Below, one piece after another: positions 44,953 through 57,514 of a stretch of DNA of 64,000 bases (within the stretch, counting starts at the first letter, position 1; each line of letters begins with the position of its first letter). The notes beneath the pieces are model-generated. The model was not told where the DNA came from. It saw nothing but the letters and a program-made list of their open reading frames with translations, and ran no database searches. Origin of the DNA: Antedon bifida (Eukaryota; Echinodermata; Crinoidea; Comatulida; Antedonidae); NCBI GenBank assembly GCA_963402885.1, contig OY727101.1, forward strand, positions 8,628,917-8,692,916, in the 5' to 3' direction. Both the position numbers and the translations under genes were made by a program.

Positions 44953-45635
44953 GTTCTATAGAATTCTATAAAAAAAAATTCTATAGAAGATCTATAGAAT
45001 TTTCTATAGATTTTCTATAAAGTTTTTTATAGAAACAATCTATAGAAATTCTATGGAAACTCTATGAAAACTCTATGGAAATTCTATAGATATTTCTATG
45101 GAAACTCTATGAAAATTCTATGAAAACTCTATGGAAACTCTATAAAAATTCTATGGAAACTCTATAAAAATTCTATGGAAACTCTATAAAAATTCTATGG
45201 AAACTCTATAAAAATTCTATAGAATTTCTATGGAAACTCTATAAAAATTCTATGGAAACTCTATAAAAATTCTATGGAAACTCTATAAAAATTCTATAGA
45301 ATTTCTATGGAAACTCTATAAATATTCTACGAAAACTCTATAAAAATTCTACGGAAACTCTATAAAAATTCTATGGAAACTCTATAAAAATTCTATGGAA
45401 ACTATAGAAATTCTATAGAAATTCTTTGGAAACTCTATAGAGATTCTATAGAAACTCTATAGAAATTATATAAAGCTCTATAGAAATTCTATGGAGACTC
45501 TAAAGAAATTCTATAGAAACTCTGTAAAAACTATAATAGGTCTATAGAAACTTTATAGAAATTATATAAAGCTCCATAGAAATTATATAGAGCTGTATAC
45601 AAATTCTATAACATTTTCTATAGAACTTTTATGAA
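44953..45635. repeat. 22 bp (2 x 11 bp) TTCTATAGAA-type array
   Basis: The regular core is GGAAACTCTATAAAAATTCT + AT, repeated in phase from about 45125 to 45400, with looser copies on both sides. Each 22-mer is two related 11-mers ending CTAT. The word TTCTATAGAA is itself a palindrome. The spacing is close to one helical turn per half unit. Confidence 0.85.
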
Positions 45636-46897
45636 AAAGTTTCACTTTTCTATAGAAACCCAACAACTTTCTATAGAAAATGAGTAGCCAAACAATGTTT
45701 ATTTTCTATGGGTGGTTGAGATCTTCAGCTTGAAATAAATACAAGTCCGCTATTAGACCTTCTTTCATGCGACAGCAAATCGTTTGTTAGGCATAGGCGA
45801 AAAGAGTACTGTAATAAAATCTAAAGTCAATTTTTCATCTGTTTCAGTGCGTACTGCAATTTATTGAAATATCAATAAAATATTTAGGATAACAATATAA
45901 AAACGAAATTACACATATACACATAAAAATATACTATTATACACTATTAAATATTGTTTTTGCAGTTGAATAACTAGTAGTTGGTTCGGTGTCTTTTATA
46001 TATATATTCTGGATTGTTTTGGTTGTACCTTGTGGGAAATAGGGATAATATCACTGTAAAAAGATCAAGGTTTTGGATAAATTAAATAACTAATTTAGAA
46101 TTAAAAATATAAAACTAATAATTACACATCAGCATACACTTTACCGGTCAGTTATGAGTTGGAGTAATGAATAAAAGAATTAATAACAAGGTGCAACAAA
46201 ATATACAAAACATAAAAACTATTCAGTATCTTCTTTTTGCTGTGGCTCCTGTGCGCTAACCTTCTGTGTTTTTTTCATCTCTTTTACTTTGTTGGCCAAT
46301 GACTGTCGCAGCAAAAAAACAGCTTTACAGTATAATCTGGTAACGAGATGGCGAGATCTATAAAACAATAGAATAAGGACAGAATTGTTTATTATCATGA
46401 TATAGGCTTAAAACTTGTTGTTTTTATTTAAGCAATGAAGTAGGTCTTTTCTTTTGAAGGCACAAAACGAATTAAATTCTTAATTAGCTAGGCCTAGCTT
46501 CCCTAACCAATCCCAAGTCACCATATGTAGGCCTAGTAGTAGTAGGCCTTACTTTAGCTGGCTTGTTGGCCTGATTCTCATAGGCCTACTACTATTTAGG
46601 CCAAAAAGCATAGATTCTTTATTATGTAACTCATATATGGTATGTGTAAGCTAGGTTAATAATACAATACTAATTAACCAACCTTTGGCTAAGACTGTAC
46701 ATGATTCAAAGTATTCATCTTTCTTCAAATAAAATTAGAGGCTAGCTTGCTTGGCTGCTACACAATTAAAATCCTCCCGCCGATTTTCTTCTTGCAGTTG
46801 CACCAAGCTATCCCATGAGGCACTGCATGCACGGACCAATCCATTATGGCTTGGAGTAGTGTTTGTTAAAACCAGGGAGGTGTTAATTAACGACTCC

Positions 46898-47681
46898 CAT
46901 TAATTAAACAATGAAAAATGATAATAGTTGATGATATACAGTAAGCAAAAGTTGATATAATTCAAATACACAGTATTGATAATTAGTTCATGTTAATATT
47001 ACAAATGTGTTCTATAGAATTAAATAAAAATATTTTTATAGAATTTATATCAACTATTCTATAGAATTTCTATAGAATGATTCTATAAAATCTCTATTAA
47101 AATTCTATAGAGATTTCATAGAGTTTATATAGAAAAGCGTTGTATTGTTTGTCTATATTTTGTCCAAGTTAATTAGATTTTCAACAGTCTATAAAGAAAA
47201 ATCATATTCCTTTACATGCAAAATTGTAAAAGGTATTATTGTATTGCTATTGGCAAAATCAAAATGTAACCCCCATTAAGCAATAAAAATTATAATAATT
47301 GATGATATACAGTAAGCAAAAGTTGATATAATTCAAGTACACAATGATAATTGGTTCATGTTAATATCCCTTACAAATTTGTTCAAATTTTGTCAAATCA
47401 AATAAATAGAATTTATATCAAATATTCTATAGAATTTGTTTATAGATTTTCTATAGAATGATTGAATAAAATCTCTATCAAAATTCTATAGAGATTTCAT
47501 AGAGTTTCTACAGAAAAGTGTTATATTGTTTTTCTGTATTTTGTCCAGATTTTAATTTGATTTTCAACAATCTATAAACTGGTAAAGAAAAATCCTATTC
47601 TTTTACATGCAAAATTGCTTATCATATAATTTTTTGTAAGCGATGAAAAAAAAAATTGTTATTGGCAAAATAAAAATGTAA
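46898..47681. repeat. Internal direct duplication in 3.0 kb element
   Basis: 46898-47273 and 47274-47681 share GATGATATACAGTAAGCAAA, ATTCTATAGAGATTTCATAG and TTTACATGCAAAATTG in the same order, with moderate divergence. Confidence 0.8.
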
Positions 47682-47947
47682 TTATCAATCCACTTCATTC
47701 CATGATCTTTCAATAATGGTGAGACAATGTATTAATCACATATATAAATTCATAAATAAATTCTATAGAAATTCTATAAAATTATAGGTTCTATAGAAAA
47801 AAAGAAACATTCTATAGACACAAAATAAATTCTATAGAATTTGAAATATGTTTCTATAGAAATTTTGTACTTCTATAGAATACCATAGAGCTCTATAAAA
47901 TGTTCTATAGAACTCTATAGAATTCTATAGAACTTTTTTGTAAGGGA

Positions 47948-49183
47948 GGCCTAGGCCTAAGGCCTAGCTAGGCTAGTATTATTACTATAAAGGCTATATC
48001 GTTAGTCTAGTATCAAGCTAGCCTAGGCCGAAGACCCTATATTCAATTAGGTTTTCTGTTGACAGCTTTCATTCTAAAAACTAGGAAATGTAATTTTGGT
48101 TTAAGGTTGATTTTTTTTAGGCCCAGCAGGCTAGCCTACATGCTGGGACCTATCATCCTAGTATTGGCCTAGCCTATTTTATACCAATACCTAATAAATA
48201 CAGTACAATCTATTCGCATGTCCTATATTAAACACCAAACCAAAGACTATTCAGGGTTATATGTAACAAATACGATGTAAATAGGCCTATATGCTTTTTA
48301 TAAATCAACTTCAGTTCCAAAAAGTCAATATTTATATAGTTAAAAACAAGGAATATTTAAATAACGCTAACTGTTACGCCGTACACATCTTTTGATCGAT
48401 TCAATAAGCAATATTTTATAATTCGAGATCTGTGCTGACTTGTCTGTGTTCTTGGGTGATTCTTCAGACAAGACATAAAGTTGTTGGTCACTGTCTGTAC
48501 GACCTAATAATTAATAATTAATTAAAAAATTAGTAGAATTGTTATTGTTTCTTCAGAAGAAAAAAATCTCAAAATGACCAACAGAAGACGACTGTGTTTT
48601 GAAGCATCACATATTAGAAGACAAGACCCAGATGGACATTTACTGTATTCTATTTGAAGGAAAAGGTAATCTTATAATAGGCTTACTAATATTTTATGCA
48701 GTGTAGTGAAATTCAGGCATCACTGCATCAGTGGAAAATTCAGAATGTTAACACCAGACCATGATTTACTGGCTAATTGTTAAAAAGTGATATATTGTGA
48801 TATATGCAGTAGTTATTTGAAAAAAATCATAAATCATTAATTAAAAATACTGTTGCAGCCAATGGCGCAATTGCAGATAATTCTTCTTTTTATAAAAAAA
48901 AGTGCAAAAAAGAATTATAAGGCTTCCATTTCAGCAGGGCTTGATTTTTGTTTTTGTTGTGACTAGCCCACTGGGCAAGATAACTTAACTTAATTATATT
49001 AAGCCTATAGTTTAAGTAAATGCTAAATTAAATTATAAATAAACAACTATAAAATAAAATTATTTTTAATTTACACTAAAATATGTTTTAATGTTAATAA
49101 TAAATTAAGTACAAAGTACTGTAAAATATTTCATCCCAATTGTTAATTAACTTAATCAACAGGTAAGTATAATGTTCCCTTAG
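47948..49183. other. Flank upstream of copy B2, no firm gene
   Basis: Equivalent to 18320-19562. It begins with a short TAGGCCTA tract and is AT-rich after that. Confidence 0.4.
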
Positions 49184-49329
49184 GTTGCTTTCTTGGATAT
49201 TGGAGAAGTTACTGTAGAAGGTCCAGCGGTTGTATACATTTCATAATGGCTTCAGTCCTGCTATCGGGATGTTTGGTACTTCAGGACTAACAATTCAGGA
49301 TAATGTAATTCACCACACAGTTGGAGCAG
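49184..49329 (+). CDS. Beta-helix exon, copy B2
   Basis: Same as 19563-19708, including its frame change. Confidence 0.7.
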
Positions 49330-49382
49330 GTAAGCAATGCCAAAATACTTCTCTTTCCCTTATATAGTAACTTACATTTTAG

Positions 49383-49842
49383 ATTAATCTGCTGTTCTGT
49401 CTTTCCTGGTACATATCAAGACCGCTACAATGCTGAGGATATATCGTGGCCAGCAGGTATTGAAATTGAGAGCTCCAGAGATGTCATCCTACAAGACAAC
49501 ACTGTGGTAGGCTCTGAGATGGTGCTGTACCATGTCAGTGGGGAGATTGTGACGTTGAAAGTCAATGGAGCAACAACGAAGGCCATACTTCTTTGCACGG
49601 TGTTCATGACGAGGGATGGTCAGAGAGACTGCACACAGATTGCCAATTTCTTCATCTGGAAGAATTGGGATTATGGAGTCTTTTTCCAAATGACTGATCT
49701 TGTTCTTGCTGACAACAACATCGGGGTGATGCCATTTGTCATTGAGCCATCTTCTCTTAGTCATGAAGCTGTTGATAAGTATGTGTGAGAATGGACGTTT
49801 ATAATTGGTACAAGCCTGTTCTTTGATTGCGATGAGTTACAG
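49383..49842 (+). CDS. Long beta-helix exon, copy B2 (WKNWDYGVFFQ)
   Basis: Same as 19762-20221, with identical landmarks (SRDVILQDNTVVGSE, IANFFIWKNWDYGVFFQ, SSLSHEA). Confidence 0.82.
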
Positions 49843-50308
49843 GTAGGTTCAGTAAGATTTAACATTAAATAGCATGTTACAAACCGAATACTGTATATAT
49901 GTAAAAATCATAATGAATGAAACAATGTTAATGACGATGAAATAAAAGTGGGAAACCAAAAAAAAAAAAAAAAAAGATATAAACAGTTTCAATAAATATG
50001 AACATTTTTATTATTCATTTTAAAAGATGTTTTTTTTTTTTCTGTATTTCAATTTTTATTATATTTTCATTTTGGGGAACTCTATTTTGCATTCTGTCAA
50101 ATAAAATCAATGTATATTTATTATACAGTATATGCATACTTGACTTTCACTCGAAAGGAAATTTGTCAAAGGACTTTCTTACTCTTCTACCTCCTTTTTC
50201 TTAACGTGTACTGATAATGCCATTCCATTGTGTAATCAGTTACGTAATTTATAAATTCTGATTAAAATATTACATTTTTCCATTAACATTTTCATGTAAA
50301 TATTTCAG

Positions 50309-50472
50309 AATCAACCGGAGAATGCAGGTCAAAGTGCAAAACAGCGTGCACCTCGTCCAGAGAATGGAAATGCTGGATTCGTGTGGGCAAATTTCATGTA
50401 ATGGTGCTCAATTTTTTCAATTTCATGGTATACATAATTACCCAGCTATTGCTGGAAGCACAAGATTGCAAG
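50309..50472 (+). CDS. PKHD1L1-like exon, copy B2 (NQPENAGQSAK)
   Basis: Same as 20687-20851 but one T shorter. The frame is not open to the donor. Confidence 0.58.
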
Positions 50473-50850
50473 GTATGTAAAAGCATGACATAATCTGGTC
50501 CTTACTTGGACAAACCTAGTCCTTACTTCGACAAACCAACAACTGCCATTGTTTGAGTTCTATTGCAGGAAACGCATACTCATACTGTTTACACATGAAG
50601 CTGAATGCTTATAGGTACAAAGAAGGTAGCAGTCAGAGACAAGAACAGGGTTTACATACATATACCTAATTTAGGGTAAGTACTAATAGTATTTATCCTA
50701 TATATCTACGGACCGCTTGCATTTATCCAAGTTACGTTATTGTAAATCATTGTGTATCTTTACTTGCTAATTGCATTATTTTCATCAACCTAGTACACTT
50801 TCTGTACCTACAATACTTTTCATTTAATCTTAACACTACAGTAAAGTTAA

Positions 50851-51467
50851 AAAGACCCCCTTCCCTACGTTTTTTAGATCTAATTTAAGGTCACAAACTA
50901 CAATTAATGTAAAAATAAATATTATATGGTAACTTTTTTGTCTTTAATGGTTAAAAATGTGAAAAATAAGTTGATTCTAGTAATTTTAGCGGCCCGCTAT
51001 AAATCCCAAAATGCATTGCGTGCGGATTGATATTTTTGTTTTTCTTCTGTAATTCACCCACTTTTTGATTGATCGTGAGGCCAAAACAAATGGAAGACTC
51101 ATAAATTTTCACCGAAAGTACCAGGTTTTCCCCATTTTGTATCAACGGAGTCTGGCAAATATAGAAAGACAATTAATGCAGCAACTATACAACGTCAGGC
51201 TAGGTATATAACTAGCATACGATATTCGTACGTTACCGATGTTTACCGGCTAGGCCTACAAAACTCAGCCTAGCTAGGCTAGACCTAAAGACTGCCCACG
51301 AGAGGTCATTCGCCGCGAGCTACATAGGTAGTGCATTGTTTCTCACTTTTTATCATAATTTACCATAAAACGTACATTTAAGACAAGGAATGACCTTGTT
51401 TAATGTTTTTAAAGTAATATATATGTATTATTTTTACAAAACGTCACAAATTGAAGGGAAGGGGTCT
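50851..51467. mobile_element. MITE, 617 bp, in copy B2
   Basis: Same element as 21230-21847. TTAA at 50847-50850 and 51468-51471. Confidence 0.85.
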
Positions 51468-51471
51468 TTAA

Positions 51472-51630
51472 TCCTTCTGAGTGCGTGGAGATGGATTGTG
51501 ATGCATTTAAGAATGCAATGATCAGAGACGAAGATGGTGGAATTCTAGTAGGATCACGGCCTGGTTATGTTATTCCTGATTCTGCATACGAGTGGGACAG
51601 AGATCCGAGACGTGGACTTAGAATTATAGG
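51472..51630 (+). CDS. PKHD1L1-like exon remnant, copy B2 (CVEMDCDAFKN)
   Basis: Same as 21852-22010. Confidence 0.63.
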
Positions 51631-51707
51631 ATTATAGAATTTCAAACATGATGGTTACAGACATCAATGGTAGTAAAATCTTTTATCTAATCTGCTCTTT
51701 CATTAAG

Positions 51708-52366
51708 GTATCATTGGGACAGAAGAATCTTGGCAGGCTTTTGAATGCTATGACTACGATTACGCTATGTTGATTATTGAAAGTCTTGATCCTGACACAA
51801 GAATTACGACGTCTTCACCAATCGTCATTGTGTCTAACGGTTATGTTGATTTGATCAATGGACCACAAGATCACGGCTGGTGTCATGGGTACACATGTCA
51901 AGAGCGCATCAGCACATTTATGTCTATCGTTGCAATTGGAGAGACTTATGAGATGTTTATGAGAGTTCAACGAATCCTCAAACGTTATGACTTCATTTCC
52001 TGAACACAGCTCCAGATCAGAAAATAGTTGTCGGCATCTGGTATGCCAATCCTCAACGCTTAGATGTGTACCATCAAGGTCACTATGTCATGCCAAATAA
52101 CAGGCAGCTGGATGGAGATATGTTCATATGGGTTCCAGAAGATCCAAATAGACCAGACGATCAGTTCATGACTCCAGCATTTATGGCGAGAACTATTTTG
52201 ATCGCGATTGGCAGACTCTTTGGATACTTATACGTGGTAGTGACCCAATTGACATCATCACTACACCGGTTATAATGGTTGACGTTGGTGTGGCTTCTGT
52301 TGATGTTGATGACTTCTATGAAGAAGATCTTGTTAACAATCTTGCCAGTTTGGTATATATAATACA
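51708..52366 (+). CDS. Conserved PKHD1L1 exon, copy B2 (INGPQDHGWC)
   Basis: After a TTAAG acceptor it reads IIGTEESWQAFECYDYDYAM, LIIESLDPDTRITTSSPIV and GYVDLINGPQDHGWCHGYTC, then QERISTFMSIVA. This is one of the most conserved parts of fibrocystin-L (VIESLDPDTE, NGYVDLINGPQDHGWC). Later segments IVVGIWYANPQRLDVYHQGH, YVMPNNRQLDGDMFIWVPED and NLASLV lie in more than one frame, and TGA replaces an expected Arg codon after NPQTL. This exon is missing from A1, A2, A3 and B1. Confidence 0.85.
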
Positions 52367-52521
52367 GTAAGTAAATAGCTTTCTTTAACCATATTAAAGT
52401 ATCACATAATCTATCCAGATTTCTTCTTTTTTCAGTTTTATATGTTTAGAAATGAGTTGAATTTTATTTCATTGCCTATTCTTTTAATATCTAAACAATA
52501 ATTAACATTTCTTCCTTACAG

Positions 52522-52718
52522 GCAATTCAACCCTAGAACATGATGAGTTAGTTAACCTTCAAGCAGAAATTGTTAATGCAGCACAAACCGGTACTTTGTA
52601 CGAGAGTCTTGAAGTTGAGGTTATTAGCAATGACCGATCCTTCTCCCCCAGCCGAAGACCCAACAAGGGGTGTGAGAGCAACAAATACAACAGGAGGTCC
52701 AAGTACAGGCAATAAAAC
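52522..52718 (+). CDS. PKHD1L1-like exon, copy B2 (STLEHDELVNLQAEI)
   Basis: Same as 22214-22410, with a CAG acceptor. Confidence 0.62.
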
Positions 52719-52897
52719 GTAAGTCACATTTAAGAAGTAATGAGTTGAAGTAGAGTTTTCTGTAGAGTTACTGTTGTAAAGAACTGGCTTGTATCGTCTT
52801 GTCCAAAGTCTTAAATTGTATTCTCATGTGTGGCTTGTAACGAACATAACCATAATGCCTATATCATTACAAAACAACATAACTAATTGGTTCACAG

Positions 52898-53040
52898 GTA
52901 TTCTGAGAAGCAAGCTGAAGAAGAGGCATCTAGTGACCCAGGAGTAGAAATCATCTATCAATTCTCAAGCACAATGAGTATACGTTTACAACGGCTGATG
53001 CTATTTGAGATTCAACCTTGTATCTCTATATTGGATACCA
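52898..53040 (+). CDS. PKHD1L1-like exon, copy B2 (YSEKQAEEE to ISILDT)
   Basis: Same as 22590-22732, open in one frame. Confidence 0.6.
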
Positions 53041-53159
53041 GTGTAGATTTAACACAATTCTTTCTAAACTCCAATATAGGCTATCAAGCTGTGGTAATAC
53101 ACCATAGGTTTGATACAAATATTCTACGAAAAAAAAGGAATTATTCAATGATTTTTACA

Positions 53160-53472
53160 TCCATGGAAAATGCCCAGGAGTATCTGATGCAGAGCTCGTC
53201 AGCAACAACACTGTAGATATAATCCATGGCTGGGCCAACTTCACTGATCTTGCCATTAATCTGTCAGGAAGTGGTTACTTCTTTAAATTCAGCATTGTTT
53301 ATTCCAACTCATCCACGCTAGAAGGTATCAACTCAACAGAGTTTTCTGTCATTGAGGGTGTTTTCCACATATCAATCGCAGATCAACACTAAAAGTTGTT
53401 GAGAAATTTGATGTTCAGTTTAATCTAATTGAAGATTTTACAATGGATATTGCAGAACATCTGGATTCCAAG
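53160..53472 (+). CDS. PKHD1L1-like exon remnant, copy B2 (GWANFTDLAINLSG)
   Basis: Homologous to 22853-23200 but the first part and its acceptor are deleted. It keeps SNNTVDIIHGWANFTDLAIN and the donor region. Confidence 0.62.
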
Positions 53473-53764
53473 GTTGGTGATTTTTTAATTAATTATAAGT
53501 CATTTTCAAATTGTCAATGCAGTTTTCTCTCTAATTAACCATCCATCTTCTATTTAATACTGCATTATAATTCTAAAATCACCATCAATTGTAGACTAGT
53601 GTATCCAATCTAAGAGCAACTTCTTTTTGAAGACTACAGTCCATTTCAAATTTTCAATGCAGGTCTCCCTCTATTTAACCCACTACCTTCTATTAATACT
53701 TCCCCCTACCCCAATTTTAAAAGCATCTTCAATTGTAGACTACCGTATCCACTCTAAGAGCAAC

Positions 53765-54865
53765 AAACGTTACTGTTACCATGAATAGGTATAATAAGTT
53801 CAATTTATCCACGGAGGCCCAGATCAACACAGGGTTGCTCTTCCCAGCTTCTCGAACTTCACTAAATTCTTATTGGATGCTACACACACAGATCCTCTCA
53901 ATTTAAGATGCAGGCGAGCATGTTCATACATGCATATACATACTGTACATTAATTAAACAAATATCCAGTCAAATGTGTGTACAACAGGGTCATTGTTTA
54001 GAAATTGAGCAACGCATTGCTTTTTCAACCTTTGACATCCATTGACAGTTTTCATTTGAGCACCCACAGAGAAGGTACCTTAAGTTAAAATGTCAGACTA
54101 TGCGAATGAATCTAAGGAAGAAGAGTGCTAGCAGTGGATCTAATCAACTATTGTAAGTATTAAGCCTAAGAAATAAATATTTAGAATAATTATTCTTTGT
54201 GTTGAAGTATACAGTGCCAGTAACTACTGTTTATGTGTACACTAAACTGTTTGCCAGTCCAAACTTCTAGCATTCTCTTTATTTGCCTTCTTTCCTTCTT
54301 TGGAAACTTAAGATTATATAATCGTTGGGAAAACTAACATTATCAGCTCTATCACTCATTATTTCTGGTCATTAATGGTGATGATTTTTATATTTTTAAT
54401 TAATAAACAATTTATTGAATCATGGCAATGATTGTTATTAGATTGAGAGAAAATAATTATAAATAGACCACCATGGTTCCTTAGGCAGGATGCTTTACTC
54501 TCATTGCCTTATTCTTCGGATGAGATGTAAAGCCGTTGGTCCTGTGTACTTAACAGTGCACATTAAAGAACGTGGTACACTGTTTGAAAAAAGTAGGGGA
54601 TTGTCTCCCGGTGTGCTGATCTGGTAGGCGCTGCACTGCTGGCTGTCGAGGGTCCGTGGAGGGCCTAATCCGAATTTCCTCAGTTTCCAGTAAAGCTTGA
54701 GGACCAGAATAATACATTATAATAACACAGGTTGTGTTAAAATACTTCTATAAAGGAACATTCTTACATTGGAAAGTGTTAGTTCTGTAATTGTAACTTT
54801 TTTTTCCCTGAGGTTTTTGTCTGGCACTTATTCATTCGATAGTGACACTTATTTATTTGTTTCAG
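53765..54865. other. Spacer between B2 and A3, with possible SINE
   Basis: Same as 23493-24590. The GGATGAGATGTAAAGCCG block is near 54517. Confidence 0.4.
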
Positions 54866-55023
54866 ATTATTATGAGCCACATTATTCAGTTGCTTTCTTG
54901 GATATTGGAGAAGTTACTGTAGAAAGTCCATCGTTTGTACGTGAATATACATTTCATAATGGCTTCAGTCCTGCTATCTGGATGCAATTCAGGATAATGT
55001 AATTCACCACACAGTTGGAGCAG
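54866..55023 (+). CDS. Beta-helix exon, copy A3
   Basis: Same as 24591-24748 (YYEPHYSVAFLDIGEV). Confidence 0.73.
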
Positions 55024-55076
55024 GTAAGCAATACCAAAATACTTCTCTTTTCCTTATATAGTAACTTACATTTTAG

Positions 55077-55219
55077 ATTTTAGACAACAACATTGGGGTG
55101 ATGCCATTTGTCATTGGGCCATCTTCTCTTAGTCATGAAGCTGTTGATAAGTATGTGTGAGAATGTAGTCATCGTTTATAATTGGTACAAGCCTGTTCTT
55201 TGATTGCGATGAGTTACAG
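55077..55219 (+). CDS. Truncated helix exon, copy A3
   Basis: Same as 24802-24944 (DNNIGVMPFVIGPSSL). Confidence 0.7.
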
Positions 55220-56180
55220 GTAGGTTCAGTAAGAATATAAACATTTGTAGCATGTTACAAACTGAATACTGTAATTAAGCAATTATGATGAATTAGATTA
55301 GATAATGTATAAATGTAAAAATCATGATGAATGGAACAATGTTAATGACGATGAAATAAAAGTGGGAAACCCAAAAAAGACACCAAAAAAAGATATAAAC
55401 ATTTTCAATAAATATGAACATTTTTATTATTCATTTTAAAAGATTTTATTTCTGTTTTTCAAATGTTATTATTTTGTCAGTTTGGGGAACTATATTTTGC
55501 ATTCTGTCAAATAAAATCAATGTATAGATATTATATATGCATACTTGACTTTCATAAGGAAATTTGTCAAAGGACTTTCTTACTCTTCTACCTTCTTTTT
55601 CTTAACGTGTACTGATAATGCCATTCCATTGTGTAATCAGTCACGTAATTTATAAATTCTGATTAAAATATTACATTTTCCCATTAACATTTTCATGTAA
55701 GTATTTCAGAATCAACCGGAGAATGCAGGTCAAAGTGCAAAACAATGGAAATGCTGGATACGTGAGGGCAAATTTCATGTCTGGTGATAATGGTGCTCCA
55801 TTTTTTCCATTTCATGGTATACATAATTACCCAGCTATTGCTGGAAACACAAGATTGCAAGGTATGTAAAAGCATGACATAATCTGGTCCTTACTTGGAC
55901 AAACCTAGTCCTTACTTGGACAAACCAGTTGAGTTCTATTGCAGGAAACGCATACTCATACTGTTTACACATGAAGCTGAATGCTTATTTGGATAACATA
56001 AAATTGCCATTGTATCCAAGTTATCACCACTGTAATGTTGAGGTTGTCCCTTAGTACTGTTTTATCATAAAATATGTCTTTAATATCGGAATACATTTTT
56101 GGTGAAACTTACCAAATGAATATATTTCAACATACTTATTTATTTACAAATAAAGGTATTTTGCTCTTTCTTATCAATAG

Positions 56181-56298
56181 ATGTCACATTCGCTCATTTT
56201 GATACTGCGTGTAAGAAAGATCATTACGCTACTATGACCAATCCATCAAATGATGATGGTATCCACCCAATGTCCGCTGTAGGTACTGTACAAAGAAG
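56181..56298 (+). CDS. PKHD1L1-like exon, copy A3 (VTFAHF)
   Basis: Same as 743-860. Confidence 0.67.
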
Positions 56299-56488
56299 GT
56301 AACAGTCAGAGACAAGAACAGGGTTTACATACATATACCTAATTTAGGGTAAGTACTAATAGTATTTATCCTATATATCTACGGACCACTTGCATTTATC
56401 CAAGTTACGTAAATGTAAATCATTGTGTATCCTTACTTGCTAGTTGCATTATTTTCATCAACCTAGTACACTTACCTACAATACTTTT

Positions 56489-56796
56489 TGTAATGTACCG
56501 ATTTACAATACAAATAAGTGAGAGAGAGACAAGTTCTGTTATAGTTGAAAGCTAGCACTGAAGTGTTTATTCTTTATTCTACATCTACTATATATAATAA
56601 CAATATCGGTAATGGGTAATTAATCTGTCAAGGTGGAATGTTTAGTGGTCTCAGCAGAGGGGTCTACTTTAGCCATTAGTGACCATTAAGTAGCCAGGGT
56701 TATATAGAAGTGGGTTAACATAATATATATGGTAACAGGTGAAGGAAGTATAAATAATTGGTAGCAAGTAATATTAATCAAGTTCAATACATTACA
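56489..56796 (-). repeat. 3' LTR of Gypsy copy 3
   Basis: 308 bp, TGTAATG to CATTACA. Confidence 0.92.
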
Positions 56797-57514
56797 TTCC
56801 CTCCCTTCTATTATAAACAATTCTAAGCTATTTATTTATAATTGAATCAAAGCAGCACTGTACTAAGTTACACTTTAAATGTATATGGTATAATGCACTG
56901 TATAAAGTAAAACATAAGATCAACATTTTAAATTGTCCAGTAATAATGTCCATAAAAGTTTCTATATTTCAGTTATTAAAAATGTCCATATCTTTCCGGC
57001 GGTTTTCTATCGCGAGTAAGGTATACTCTTCGCTGAGCAGTAATAGACTGTGCTTCGACAGTCGATTGTGATGTTTCCACTGTTCAGATTTGGATTAATG
57101 AGCATTGGAGGTAATTGTGGAGGATCATCTTTGTTTGTAAGCTGTTTATCCTGAGTTTGAACAGGCCTATAACGCTTCCTGATATGGTCGGCATGACGAC
57201 GACAAACTCGTCCATCTTCTAGTTTTGTCTTGAATGAGATGCGACCGGATTTTAATATTATTGTTCCGGGTAACCATTTCAGATTTTGTCCTCTAAAGTT
57301 CTTTATATACACCTACTCTCCTTCTGCAAAAGTGCATTCTTTGCATGACGATCATGGGCTAATTTCTGTTTTTCAAGTTGAGTGATAACACGATCTGCTT
57401 GATAAGGGTGTAAAAGATCAAAATGCGTTTTCAATTTTCGGCCATTCAGTAATTCTGCTGGTGTTTTGCCAGTTGTGCTATGAGGTGTATTTCTATATTT
57501 AAATAGGAATCTTG

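Larger units (their letters stand above)
44943..47943. mobile_element. 3.0 kb non-coding element with 28 bp terminal inverted repeats
   Basis: Present only in unit 2; unit 1 shows the uninterrupted place at about 18316. The first 28 bp (TTACAAAAATGTTCTATAGA onward) match the reverse complement of the last 28 bp (TTACAAAAAAGTTCTATAGA onward) at 27 of 28 positions. GGG lies on both sides and may be a 3 bp target duplication, but unit 1 has two extra T at the junction, so this is uncertain. It has no long reading frame. It contains a 22 bp tandem array at the left, scattered TTCTATAGAA near both ends, and a roughly 375-410 bp direct duplication near the right. It is best explained as a non-autonomous DNA transposon of unassigned superfamily. 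Confidence 0.82.
49184..53472 (+). pseudogene. PKHD1L1-like copy B2
   Basis: Exons are 49184-49329, 49383-49842, 50309-50472, 51472-51630, 51708-52366, 52522-52718, 52898-53040 and about 53160-53472. It alone in the window keeps the conserved exon with INGPQDHGWC (51708-52366). It has a premature TGA within that exon, frame changes before and after it, a MITE next to the 51472 exon, and loss of the acceptor of its last exon by a 36 bp deletion relative to B1. It is a clear pseudogene, but the best record of the ancestral sequence. Confidence 0.78.
25189..55463. repeat. Segmental tandem unit 2
   Basis: This unit has the same order as unit 1 but is about 5.1 kb longer. The extra length comes from a 3.0 kb inverted-repeat element (44943-47943), about 1.8 kb net from a partial tandem duplication of the 3' flank of copy A (36241-40090), and about 0.69 kb where copy B2 keeps an exon lost from B1. 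These gains, less small losses, account for the size difference. Confidence 0.93.

Noticed and set aside
45125-45400. CRISPR-like array
   Set aside because: Eukaryotic context, 22 bp units without unique spacers, and inside an inverted-repeat element.
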